Below, piece after piece: positions 18,273 through 25,985 of a stretch of 64,000 bases of DNA (positions within the stretch are counted from its first letter, which is position 1; each line of letters starts with the position of its first letter). The position numbers and the translations under genes are program-made. The notes below the pieces were generated by a model that was given only the letters and a program-made list of their open reading frames with translations, was not told the origin of the DNA and made no database searches. Origin of the DNA: an uncultured Bacteroidales bacterium (GTDB lineage: Bacteria > Bacteroidota > Bacteroidia > Bacteroidales > Muribaculaceae); the NCBI GenBank assembly GCA_900544535.1, contig UQVH01000007.1:53352-117351 (forward strand), written 5' to 3'.

Positions 18273-18761
18273 ATGCGGCAGAGTGAAAAAGAAGCGAGAT
18301 TCCTGGAGGTTGTCAACGGCAACCGCCAGTTGCTCTGTAAGGTGTGCTATATGTATGCCGCCGACCGCGATCATTTTCAGGATCTGTATCAGGAGGTGTT
18401 GGCAAATATCTGGGTGGGTCTCGACACTTTTCGCGGCGAATCGGCCGTTTCCACCTGGCTTTACCGCACCGCGATCAATACCTGCGTCACCTTTTTCCGG
18501 CGTCATAACACCCACGCATCTTCGATGACTTCGCTTGATTTTGCCGCGGATCTTGAGGCTGATGACGGAAGCCGTGCCGAACAGTTGCGCGAGATGTACA
18601 GGCTGATTTCCGGGCTTGACAAACTCGACAAAGCCATAATATTAATGTGGCTTGACGGGCGGTCTTACGAAGAGATCGCTGAAGTTACCGGTTTCAGACG
18701 AAACAACGTGGCCACGCGCCTCCACCGCATAAAACAGCGTCTTGCCGAACGCAACAAATGA
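18273..18761 (+). CDS. ECF-family RNA polymerase sigma factor
   Basis: A 162-residue sigma-70 family protein with only regions 2 and 4. Region 2 includes DHFQDLYQEVLANIWVGL and FRGESAVSTWLYRTAINT. Region 4 is a helix-turn-helix with the motif YEEIAEVTGFRRNNVATRLHR near the C-terminus. The downstream gene encodes a small multi-spanning membrane protein and overlaps or nearly touches this one, an arrangement common for sigma/anti-sigma pairs. It redirects RNA polymerase to an unknown regulon. Confidence 0.93.
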   Translation: MRQSEKEARFLEVVNGNRQLLCKVCYMYAADRDHFQDLYQEVLANIWVGLDTFRGESAVSTWLYRTAINTCVTFFRRHNTHASSMTSLDFAADLEADDGSRAEQLREMYRLISGLDKLDKAIILMWLDGRSYEEIAEVTGFRRNNVATRLHRIKQRLAERNK

Positions 18762-18802
18762 CGCCTGTCGGAACATTAAAGAATCCAAATCACTATACAA
18801 TC

Positions 18803-19357
18803 ATGGATATTGACGATTTAAGAAGCAAATGGAACTCCATCAGTTTTCCTCCGGGCTACGGCGGCGTGCCGGAGACTTCCGAACTGATGTCGCGCGTCAG
18901 AGCCGGGCGCGTCTCCACCCTGCGTGATCGTCTCGCGTCGATCAGCCTCGCTCTGACCATGCTTTGTCTGATGGGCATCTTAGTCATGATTCCATATTTT
19001 GCCGCAACCCCTACGCTTGCCATTCTGTCGATATGCTTTTTTATTTTCATGGGCTCGATGCACTTCCGCAACTACCGCAGAGTGCGGCGGCTCAGTTTCT
19101 CCCTGATGTCGACCCGTGAGGCGCTTGCCGCTGTCTGCGCCATCGAGACGTCGCGTGTCAGGCTCAAAGCCATAGGAATGACCCTCGCTTTTCCGCTCGT
19201 GATGTATATGTGCTTCACTTTTTCATCGGTCTACGGATTTTATATGCTCTACGGCTGTCTGGCCGGCGCAGTCATAGGCGCCGCTCTCGGAGTGCTCGTC
19301 AACCGCAAGTCGATGTCTATCATCCGCGAAATGCGCCGTCAGCTGTCAGAGGCTTGA
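18803..19357 (+). CDS. Small membrane protein paired with the ECF sigma factor (putative anti-sigma)
   Basis: A 184-residue protein starting DIDDLRSKWNSI after the Met, with a cytoplasmic N-terminus of about 50 residues and four hydrophobic segments in two pairs (roughly 53-95 and 130-170). I prefer the ATG at 18803, which gives this compact N-terminus. An in-frame ATG at 18758 overlaps the sigma stop in an ATGA junction and is a real alternative. There is no recognisable zinc anti-sigma motif, so an anti-sigma role is inferred from gene order only. Confidence 0.75.
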   Translation: MDIDDLRSKWNSISFPPGYGGVPETSELMSRVRAGRVSTLRDRLASISLALTMLCLMGILVMIPYFAATPTLAILSICFFIFMGSMHFRNYRRVRRLSFSLMSTREALAAVCAIETSRVRLKAIGMTLAFPLVMYMCFTFSSVYGFYMLYGCLAGAVIGAALGVLVNRKSMSIIREMRRQLSEA

Positions 19358-19435
19358 ATGTGACCACATTGGGAATTGCCGCCCGGATCGCGGTAAAAAT
19401 TTGGGGCGGCACCCGAAAAATCCCTGCTGTTTTTC

Positions 19436-19467
19436 TTTATGATTAATAGAAAAAATCTGTAAATTTG
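19436..19467 (+). promoter_or_regulatory. Promoter of pyrBI
   Basis: TTTA (19436-19439), 20 bases, TAAATTTG (19460-19467). The predicted start site lies just past 19470, which rules out an in-frame ATG there and supports 19491 as the pyrB start. Confidence 0.62.
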
Positions 19468-19490
19468 CAGTGAACTCACATTTCACTGCA

Positions 19491-20405
19491 ATGAATAGCA
19501 AAAGTCTTGTATCAATCAGCGATATAGGCCGTGATGAAATAATGTCGCTTCTCGACATGGCCCGTCGCTTCGAGGAAAACCCCAACCGGCGTCTGCTTGA
19601 GGGGCGAGTCGTCGCAACTCTCTTTTTCGAGCCGTCGACGCGCACGCGTCTGAGTTTTGAAACAGCTGTCAACCGTCTCGGAGGCCGTGTGATCGGTTTT
19701 TCCGATGCGAATACCACAAGTTCTTCAAAGGGGGAGACCCTCAAGGACACCATAAAGATGGTCAGCAACTATGTCGATGTCATCATTATGCGCCACTATC
19801 TCGAAGGTGCGGCCCGGTATGCTTCGGAAGTGACCGATGTGCCTGTCATCAATGCCGGTGACGGAGCCAACCAGCATCCTTCGCAGACAATGCTCGATCT
19901 GTATTCGATCTATAAAACCCAGGGCACCCTCGAAAATCTGACTATCACCCTTGTCGGTGACCTCAAATACGGACGCACGGTCCATTCACTGCTTATGGCC
20001 ATGCGTTATTTCAACCCGACTTTCCGCTTCGTTGCCTGTGAAGAACTCGGTATGCCGAAGGAATACAAGATATTCTGCGATGAAAACGGAATCCGTTACA
20101 CCGAGCACCGTGACTTCTCTCCGGAAGTCATAAACAGCAGTGACATTATCTACATGACACGTGTCCAACGCGAACGTTTTGCGGACATCATGGAGTATGA
20201 ACGAGTAAAGGATCTTTACAATCTCAACAATTCGATGCTCTCCGATGCCCGTCCGAACATGCGCATCCTCCATCCGCTGCCCCGCGTCAACGAGATAGCC
20301 CAGGATGTCGACGACAATCCGCATGCCTATTATTTCGAGCAGGCCCGCAACGGTCTCTATGCGCGTCAGGCCATAATCTGCCGCGCTCTCGGCATCGAAG
20401 CCTGA
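19491..20405 (+). CDS. pyrB: Aspartate carbamoyltransferase catalytic subunit
   Basis: Makes N-carbamoyl-aspartate, the committed step of pyrimidine synthesis. The carbamoyl-phosphate motif FFEPSTRTRLSFETA is near residue 50, SSSKGETLKDT gives the 80s-loop Ser/Lys, and DGANQHPSQTMLDLY and ILHPLPRVNEI complete the active site. It has 304 residues from the ATG at 19491. The regulatory subunit gene pyrI follows after 58 bases, so the enzyme is the allosteric dodecameric type. Confidence 0.97.
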   Translation: MNSKSLVSISDIGRDEIMSLLDMARRFEENPNRRLLEGRVVATLFFEPSTRTRLSFETAVNRLGGRVIGFSDANTTSSSKGETLKDTIKMVSNYVDVIIMRHYLEGAARYASEVTDVPVINAGDGANQHPSQTMLDLYSIYKTQGTLENLTITLVGDLKYGRTVHSLLMAMRYFNPTFRFVACEELGMPKEYKIFCDENGIRYTEHRDFSPEVINSSDIIYMTRVQRERFADIMEYERVKDLYNLNNSMLSDARPNMRILHPLPRVNEIAQDVDDNPHAYYFEQARNGLYARQAIICRALGIEA

Positions 20406-20463
20406 TCATCGGCTGTAATAATAAATTTTTTCCAAATTAATTTTTATCTCGGAATAAGTAACA

Positions 20464-20925
20464 ATGACTGTTTCAAAGCAAGAACTTGCAGTGGCCGCGT
20501 TGCGCAACGGTACTGTGATCGACCATATACCGTCGGCTTCACTTTTCAAGGCCGTAAGAATTCTCGGCATTGAAAATCTGACCGGAGCCGTCACCATCGG
20601 CTGCAATCTCGACAGTAAAAAGCTCGGAACGAAAGGAATCATCAAGGTGGCCGATGTCTTTTTCCCGGAATCGACCCTCAACCGCATAGCGCTGATAGCC
20701 CCCACTGCTGTGGTCAACATCATCCGTGACTATGAAGTTGTCGAGAAATTTCCTGTCTCGCTCCCCGACACGATTGTCGGCATTGTCAAGTGCGGCAATC
20801 CCAAGTGTATCACCAACAACGAGCCGATGCGCACCCGCTTCCATGTCATCAACCGCGACGATGTCACCATCTGCTGCCACTATTGTTCGCAGGTAGTGAA
20901 AAGCATCGACGCCAAAATCATCTGA
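20464..20925 (+). CDS. pyrI: Aspartate carbamoyltransferase regulatory subunit
   Basis: A 153-residue allosteric subunit that binds ATP/CTP in its N-terminal domain and contacts PyrB through a C-terminal zinc domain. The four zinc cysteines are visible as CGNPKC (Cys-x4-Cys) and, about 27 residues on, CCHYC, in which the second and third Cys form the Cys-x2-Cys pair. The start KQELAVAALRNGTVIDHIPS is typical of PyrI. It lies in the pyrB-pyrI-flavin reductase-glyA cluster. Confidence 0.96.
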   Translation: MTVSKQELAVAALRNGTVIDHIPSASLFKAVRILGIENLTGAVTIGCNLDSKKLGTKGIIKVADVFFPESTLNRIALIAPTAVVNIIRDYEVVEKFPVSLPDTIVGIVKCGNPKCITNNEPMRTRFHVINRDDVTICCHYCSQVVKSIDAKII

Positions 20926-20931
20926 TCCGGC

Positions 20932-21492
20932 ATGAAAATTTCCTGGAAACCCGGCACGATGATCTATCCTCTTCCGGCGGTTATCGTAACCTGCGGAACT
21001 GAGGCCCGCAGCAATATGCTGACAGTCGCCTGGACCGGCACTATCTGTACGAATCCGCCGATGTGCTATATCTCCGTGCGGCCTGAGCGCTATTCCTATC
21101 CTCTGATCAAGGAGCAGATGGAGTTCACCATCAATCTCACGACGGCCGAAATGGCGCGTGCCACCGACTGGGTCGGTGTACGCTCAGGCAAGGATTATGA
21201 TAAATGGAAAGAGACAGGGCTGACTCCGCACAAGGGCGAAAAAGTAGCCTGTCCCTATATCGCCGAATCGCCTCTGGCGATAGAATGCCGTGTCAAGGAG
21301 ATCGTGAAACTCGGCAGTCATGACATGTTCATTGCCGATGTGGTCAATGTCCTTGCCGAGGAAAGTCTCATTGATCCTGAGACCGGCGCCTTTGACCTCG
21401 CAGCCGCCGGATTGCTTAACTATTCCCACGGACACTATTTTGAACAGGGTCCTGAAATAGGCCGGTTCGGATGGAGCGTAAAGAAAAAATAA
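20932..21492 (+). CDS. Flavin reductase-like FMN-binding domain protein
   Basis: A 186-residue split-barrel flavin reductase domain protein. The N-terminal PLPAVIVTCGTEARSNMLTV segment and the following CYISVRPERYSYPLI segment are the usual FMN-contacting strands. It starts 6 bases after pyrI and ends 25 bases before glyA, so it belongs to the same transcript, though a direct link to pyrimidine synthesis is not evident. The likely activity is NAD(P)H-dependent FMN reduction or an oxygen-labile flavoprotein role. Confidence 0.88.
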   Translation: MKISWKPGTMIYPLPAVIVTCGTEARSNMLTVAWTGTICTNPPMCYISVRPERYSYPLIKEQMEFTINLTTAEMARATDWVGVRSGKDYDKWKETGLTPHKGEKVACPYIAESPLAIECRVKEIVKLGSHDMFIADVVNVLAEESLIDPETGAFDLAAAGLLNYSHGHYFEQGPEIGRFGWSVKKK

Positions 21493-21517
21493 AACTCACC
21501 CCTATATTATTTAAGGT

Positions 21518-22798
21518 ATGAAAGAAGACAAAGTAATCTTCGACATCATTGAGCGCGAGCACCAGCGCCAGAAAAAAGGAATCGAGCTGATCGCTTCCGA
21601 GAACTTCGTAAGTGACCAGGTGATGCGGGCCATGGGTTCGTGCCTCACCAACAAGTACGCCGAGGGTTATCCCGGCCACCGCTATTATGGCGGCTGTGAA
21701 GTTGTTGACGAGTCAGAGAGCATCGCTATCGAGCGTCTGAAACAGCTTTTCGGCGCCGAATGGGCCAATGTGCAGCCTCATTCGGGTGCCCAGGCCAACA
21801 TGGCGGTCTTCATGGCCTGTCTAAATCCCGGCGATAAGTTCCTTGGTCTCAATCTGAGTCACGGAGGTCACCTCAGCCATGGCAGCCCTGTCAACTTCTC
21901 AGGTCTCGTGTTCCAGGCTCTTGAATACAACGTGGACCGTGAAACCGGCCGCGTCGACTACGAGCAGATGGAGGAAGTGGCCCGTCGCGAACGTCCGCGC
22001 CTCATTATCGGTGGCGCCAGTGCTTACAGCCGTGAATGGGACTATGCCCGTATGCGTCGTCTTGCCGATGAAATCGGTGCCATCTTCATGGTTGACATGG
22101 CTCATCCCGCAGGTCTGATCGCCGCAGGTCTTCTTGACAACCCCGTAAAATATGCTCATATCGTAACGACCACCACCCACAAGACTCTCCGCGGTCCGCG
22201 TGGTGGTGTCATCATGATGGGCAAGGACTTTGAGAACCCCTGGGGCAAGACGACTCCCAAGGGTGTTGTAAAGATGATGTCTCAGCTGCTCGACTCGGCT
22301 GTGTTCCCCGGCGTACAGGGCGGTCCTCTCGAACATGTCATCGCAGCCAAGGCCGTGGCTTTCGGAGAAGCTCTTGCTCCCGAATTCCGCGAATATCAGC
22401 TTCAGGTTCAGAAAAACGCCGCTGTTCTTGCCGGTGCCCTCATTGAGATGGGCTACGACATTGTATCCGGCGGTACTGACAACCACTGTATTCTCGTCGA
22501 TCTCCGCAGCAAGTTCCCCGATCTCACCGGTAAGGTTGCAGAAAAAGCACTTGTGCAGGCTGACATCACAGCCAATAAGAACATGGTGCCGTTCGATTCA
22601 CGCAGTCCGTTCCAGACTTCCGGTATCCGTCTCGGCACTCCGGCCATCACCACCCGCGGCGCGAAAGAACCTCTTATGCTGGAGATTGCAGAAATGATCG
22701 ACACCGTGCTCCGCAATCCGGAGAGCGCCGAAAACATCGCTGCCGTCCGCGCCAAAGTCAACGCCACGATGCAGCCCTATCCGATGTTCGCCTATTAA
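21518..22798 (+). CDS. glyA: Serine hydroxymethyltransferase
   Basis: PLP enzyme interconverting serine and glycine and charging tetrahydrofolate with a one-carbon unit. The 426-residue protein shows ELIASENFVS (residues about 18-27), SHGGHLSHG, and the PLP lysine in TTTTHKTLRGPRGG. The C-terminal GIRLGTPAITTRG segment is also present. It is the last gene of the pyrBI cluster, followed by a strong hairpin terminator. Confidence 0.97.
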   Translation: MKEDKVIFDIIEREHQRQKKGIELIASENFVSDQVMRAMGSCLTNKYAEGYPGHRYYGGCEVVDESESIAIERLKQLFGAEWANVQPHSGAQANMAVFMACLNPGDKFLGLNLSHGGHLSHGSPVNFSGLVFQALEYNVDRETGRVDYEQMEEVARRERPRLIIGGASAYSREWDYARMRRLADEIGAIFMVDMAHPAGLIAAGLLDNPVKYAHIVTTTTHKTLRGPRGGVIMMGKDFENPWGKTTPKGVVKMMSQLLDSAVFPGVQGGPLEHVIAAKAVAFGEALAPEFREYQLQVQKNAAVLAGALIEMGYDIVSGGTDNHCILVDLRSKFPDLTGKVAEKALVQADITANKNMVPFDSRSPFQTSGIRLGTPAITTRGAKEPLMLEIAEMIDTVLRNPESAENIAAVRAKVNATMQPYPMFAY

Positions 22799-22823
22799 AC
22801 AGAACACGATTCTAATACAATAT

Positions 22824-22868
22824 AATGCGCAATGCGGAAAATCTCTCTGTATTGCGCATTTGTTTTGT
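22824..22868 (+). terminator. Terminator after glyA
   Basis: Perfect 10-base stem AATGCGCAAT / ATTGCGCATT (22824-22833 with 22851-22860), 17-base loop, then a T-rich run. Confidence 0.8.
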
Positions 22869-22958
22869 CTCAGATCGGTATATCGTTTGTGATTTTAAAC
22901 TTTTATTGATGCATTTATTGGAATTTGTTATATTTTTGTTCAAAATAATTACATTTCT

Positions 22959-22989
22959 TTTGAATTGTGCTTAAAAATGTCTATTTTTG
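22959..22989 (+). promoter_or_regulatory. Promoter of the exported ITFDG-protein pair
   Basis: TTTG (22959-22962), 19 bases, TATTTTTG (22982-22989), an exact match to the Bacteroidetes pattern. A second TATTTTTG at 22931-22938 lacks a matching -33. The 286-base gap 22799-23084 otherwise holds only the glyA terminator. Confidence 0.75.
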
Positions 22990-23084
22990 TAAATGCTTTA
23001 ATGGAAATAGCAATATCGAGTCTCTCCCTCTTCTTGTATCGGCAATTTCAAAGGAACCCACATTATTTAACTAAAATAGAATAA

Positions 23085-23564
23085 ATGAATTTACATTACT
23101 TGCAATTTGCCCTCGTTCTGTCAGGAGCACTGGCTGTGACAGCCACGTCAAAGGCAGACGACAAGTTGATCGTCACGGGAACTGACAGCAAGAAGGCTGA
23201 GATCAGCCTTACCGGTATCAGTCAGATCACATTTGACGGCGACAGGATGACGGTTGAGACCGCCACCGGTAATTTTGATTATCAGCTTGCATTGGTTGAC
23301 AATCTCAGTTTTGATCTTGAAGCGAGTGCTCTTGACGATATTGAAGTCTCGCTTCGTAAAGACGTCAGTCTGAGCATCAGCGGAGGAATTCTTTCTGTCA
23401 GTGCTCCGTCCGGACAGCCTCTGTCTGTTGCAGTCTATAATCTCAAAGGTGTTCTTGTGGCGCGTCAGTCAGGCATTGAGAATGTCAGCATTGACTTTAA
23501 TCCGATGGCGCAGGGTGTTTACATTGTGAAAGCCAACGGCAAGACTATCAAATTTATCCGCTAA
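23085..23564 (+). CDS. Exported protein with a type IX secretion-like C-terminal domain
   Basis: A 159-residue protein with a signal peptide (about 1-25), a short middle with the motif LTGISQITFDGD, and a C-terminal beta domain of about 75 residues (SVAVYNLKGVLVARQ ... GVYIVKANGKTIKFIR) that resembles the T9SS type A sorting domain. There is almost no cargo between the two, so it looks like a minimal sorting-domain protein or an adhesin fragment. It is 26 bases upstream of a FISUMP-domain gene that carries the same ITFDG element. Function unknown. Confidence 0.8.
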   Translation: MNLHYLQFALVLSGALAVTATSKADDKLIVTGTDSKKAEISLTGISQITFDGDRMTVETATGNFDYQLALVDNLSFDLEASALDDIEVSLRKDVSLSISGGILSVSAPSGQPLSVAVYNLKGVLVARQSGIENVSIDFNPMAQGVYIVKANGKTIKFIR

Positions 23565-23590
23565 CCTCCCAAAATTGATTTTAACAGATT

Positions 23591-24709
23591 ATGAAAAAAT
23601 ATTTACTCCCTTCACTCCTCCTTTGCGCTGCTTCAGCTTTTGCCCAGACCACAACATACACTCTTAATGTCCATCTCAAAAACGGCGATAATGTGCAATA
23701 TAAGGTAGCCGACATCGAACGCATCACTTTCGACGGTGAACAGGAAACACCGGAACCGACGGAAGTGTTTGCCGTGCAGATCCCCGCTGATTTTTCAACA
23801 GGTTGGGTTCAGAAAGTGATGAACGGCGACAAGCAGGTGGCTGAGGTTGCAAAGGAATACATCAATTCCATCAAAAAGCAGGTTGTAGTCGTCTATCCGA
23901 TGAATGCCGACGGCCGTGCCGACCTCACAAAGGGCCTTACCTCGACCGGCGCTTCCGTAGTGTGGGATATGGATGCCAACACTGCCACTGTCGGCCAGGA
24001 GGGTGAGGCTCTCACAACAGTTTATGTTGCAGGTGATAAAATTCTTCCGGCTTACAGTGGCGAGACTGTCGCATCAACTCTCAGTCCCTACGTGATTTCC
24101 GACCGTCGCGGACTCTTTGAACGCAACACCTATAAGATTGTAAAAATCGGCACTCAGTATTGGATGGCTGAAAACCTCCGCACGACATATTTCCGCGACG
24201 GCACTTCCATCGCCTCAATTTCCTCCGGCGAAGATGCCGTTTGGAAAGCAAACACCACCGGTGCATATCTTGCAAGCACTGACAGCGACTGGCTTAAGGT
24301 CGCAGGACATCTTTATAACGGCTATTGTGTGACAAGCGAAAAAGGCATTGCCCCTGAGGGCTGGGAAGTTCCTTCGACTGAACAGTGGAAAAAACTCCGT
24401 ATTGCCGGAGGCGGAGATAATGCCGCCAATTTTAAGGCTGCTGACTTCGGGATGTGGGGAGAAGGCATGACAGGTAACAATATCACTGGTTTTGATGCTG
24501 TCGCAACAGGTACATATCTTAATGGTGATATTACGGCGATCTATTCCGATACTTACTTTTGGGGTTCAACAGTTTCCACAAGTTGGTTGAAAGTCGAGGG
24601 CCTCTGTACTTTCCGTCTCAATGGGACATCCACTAAGGTTGTTGTCAGCGGTCCGGATGATTGCCACAAATACACATATGGACATCCTATCCGTTGCGTC
24701 CGCAAATGA
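23591..24709 (+). CDS. Exported FISUMP-domain protein
   Basis: A 372-residue protein with a signal peptide ending AASAFAQ (about residues 1-19), an N-terminal NVHLKNGDNVQYKVADIERI segment followed by TFDGE, a central region without a recognised domain, and a C-terminal Fibrobacter succinogenes major paralogous (FISUMP) domain. The FISUMP hallmarks are QYWMAENLRTTYFRDG, the GHLYNGYCV-type segment, PEGWEVPSTEQWKKL and the final HPIRCVRK. These domains occur in surface or secreted proteins, with no enzymatic activity established. It ends the two-gene operon. Confidence 0.87.
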   Translation: MKKYLLPSLLLCAASAFAQTTTYTLNVHLKNGDNVQYKVADIERITFDGEQETPEPTEVFAVQIPADFSTGWVQKVMNGDKQVAEVAKEYINSIKKQVVVVYPMNADGRADLTKGLTSTGASVVWDMDANTATVGQEGEALTTVYVAGDKILPAYSGETVASTLSPYVISDRRGLFERNTYKIVKIGTQYWMAENLRTTYFRDGTSIASISSGEDAVWKANTTGAYLASTDSDWLKVAGHLYNGYCVTSEKGIAPEGWEVPSTEQWKKLRIAGGGDNAANFKAADFGMWGEGMTGNNITGFDAVATGTYLNGDITAIYSDTYFWGSTVSTSWLKVEGLCTFRLNGTSTKVVVSGPDDCHKYTYGHPIRCVRK

Positions 24710-24743
24710 TAAAATTAAAAAAAATCAGCATGAAATATAAAAG

Positions 24744-24772
24744 GGGGAGGCCGGTCGGTCTCCTCTTTTTTT
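24744..24772 (+). terminator. Terminator after the FISUMP gene
   Basis: Nine-base stem (24744-24752 with 24757-24765, two G-T pairs), GGTC loop, then T-rich tract to 24772. Confidence 0.75.
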
Positions 24773-24835
24773 AACATGGTCGCAAAAAAATTTGCCTTCT
24801 CCGCATTATCGCACTAAATCGGGATTTTCGTGGCT

Positions 24836-24843
24836 TATCTTTG
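24836..24843 (+). promoter_or_regulatory. -7 box of the basic hypothetical gene
   Basis: TATCTTTG. It lies after an in-frame ATG at 24830, so that ATG cannot be translated from this promoter and the start is placed at 24878. Confidence 0.5.
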
Positions 24844-24877
24844 CGGTATTGAATCACACACTAAAAACAATATTGCT

Positions 24878-25357
24878 ATGAAAAGACATGCTCAAAAATC
24901 ACTATGCCCTGTATCAAAGAATTTTTATGCCTCCATCACCGGTCGTGTCCGCGAATCGCTTGGCCTCATAGGGCGCATGGATGCCGTGGAGGAAACATTG
25001 GCTTGCATTGACCGCTATATGGCCGACGGCACCGTTCCACCGACGGGAGCTGACGCCGCTATCCTTTTGACATTCAATCTGCTGCGCATGGAGATCGACA
25101 AGGCGCTCCAGCGCTCGCGCCGCGCCCGCCGGCGTGCCGCCGACAACAAGGCTGCTGTTGACAGACAATTCAGCGAGCTTGCCGCGATCCTCGCAACCTC
25201 TGCTACGGAAAATCAGCCTGGCACCGTCACGGAAAGCCATGAAGAGGACGAAGAACCCGCGTCGTTCGTACCCCGCAACCGCCGCGAACGCCGTCTCTAT
25301 GAGCAGGAATTGCGCCGCGCAACCCGTCGCCTGACTCGCCGCCTCGCACGTCAGTAA
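24878..25357 (+). CDS. Hypothetical basic protein
   Basis: A 159-residue protein I do not recognise. There is no signal peptide or membrane segment. It has an N-terminal helical half (about 20-75), an Arg/Ala-rich run (QRSRRARRRAADNKAA), an acidic linker (ESHEEDEEPAS), and an Arg-rich C-terminal helix with repeated RRLTRR-type units. The charge pattern suggests nucleic-acid binding, but that is a guess. It is a single-gene unit, with its own -7 box and a terminator of the preceding operon just upstream. Confidence 0.65.
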   Translation: MKRHAQKSLCPVSKNFYASITGRVRESLGLIGRMDAVEETLACIDRYMADGTVPPTGADAAILLTFNLLRMEIDKALQRSRRARRRAADNKAAVDRQFSELAAILATSATENQPGTVTESHEEDEEPASFVPRNRRERRLYEQELRRATRRLTRRLARQ

Positions 25358-25420
25358 CACCACCTGCCGGATGCGTCCTTGATGTCAGTTTCGCACCGAT
25401 GGCGCTCTTTTTTCAGGGAG

Positions 25421-25500
25421 ATGGCGCATTCCCACAGCTGCGGACCCCTACGGGGCCCTTGCAGTGGCCTGAATTCCCCGACCGCTAACGCGGTCAGCCT
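25421..25500 (+). repeat. Outer inverted-repeat arm 1
   Basis: Pairs with 25791-25870. The core at about 25438-25470 matches the other arm with two differences over 33 bases and includes CCCCTACGGGG; the part at 25481-25495 carries CCGCTAACGCGG. Confidence 0.75.
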
Positions 25501-25610
25501 GCTCCACACCAGCCCAACCATACAAACCACGTTCCCGCCAAAAAAGAATCCCAGCCTCTTACCGGCTCAAGTATGTAGATGTTTCAAAACCTGTCGTAAT
25601 AGCCTCCGGT

Positions 25611-25688
25611 AGGGACGCTTTTTAAAGCGTCCTTCATCATAATACGGTATTCCTCAGCCTATTGCGGACGCTTTAAAAAGCGTCCCTA
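25611..25688. repeat. Inner pair of GGACGCTTT palindromes
   Basis: GGGACGC...GCGTCC at 25611-25633 and its inverted copy at 25664-25688. Each unit is itself a palindrome (GGACGCTTT / AAAGCGTCC), so either could form a hairpin alone or pair with the other. Confidence 0.75.
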
Positions 25689-25790
25689 CTGTGAATATTG
25701 AGTTTTGCAACATCCTCAGCCTGCTTACATTTGCCTTCCATAATACAACCCGCGTTCCGGCCCGAAACGAATCTCCGTGTCCTCCCGTAT

Positions 25791-25870
25791 CAGGCAAGCC
25801 GCGTTAGCGGCGGGGCGAACTTAGGCCACCGCAAGGGCCCCGTAGGGGTCCGTAGCCGTGGTATCGCATC
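25791..25870 (-). repeat. Outer inverted-repeat arm 2
   Basis: Reverse complement of arm 1 with scattered mismatches. It includes CCGCGTTAGCGG (25799-25810) and GGCCCCGTAGGGGTCCG (about 25836-25852). Confidence 0.75.
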
Positions 25871-25889
25871 ACCAACTATCCTCCCAAAA

Positions 25890-25902
25890 GCTCCGTAGGA
25901 GC
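25890..25902. repeat. Palindrome GCTCCGTAGGAGC
   Basis: Perfect palindromic arms GCTCC/GGAGC around GTA. The CCGTAGG centre resembles the CCCGTAGGGG centre of the larger repeat arms nearby. Confidence 0.6.
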
Positions 25903-25926
25903 GACACAAATTCCTCTCATAAGAAC

Positions 25927-25956
25927 AAAAAAGCCGCTTCCGATCACGGAAGCGAC
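25927..25956 (-). terminator. Terminator after alaS
   Basis: On the minus strand, a 10-base stem (GTCGCTTCCG / CGGAAGCGGC, one G-T pair), TGAT loop, then TTTTTT. Confidence 0.85.
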
Positions 25957-25985
25957 TCTTAGGCTTATTATGTCAGGAAAGAGCG

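Larger units (their letters stand above)
25358..25985. other. Gene-free stretch of nested inverted repeats
   Basis: This 628-base gap has no convincing gene. Short open frames here run through the repeat arms and have no start context or family likeness. It contains an outer pair of imperfect inverted arms (about 25421-25500 and 25791-25870), an inner pair of palindromes (25611-25633 and 25664-25688), the palindrome GCTCCGTAGGAGC (25890-25902) and the alaS terminator. Confidence 0.8.

Noticed and set aside
25379..25898. Two short open frames (25379-25612 and 25698-25898)
   Set aside because: They run through the inverted-repeat arms, have no promoter or family likeness, and their composition follows the repeats.
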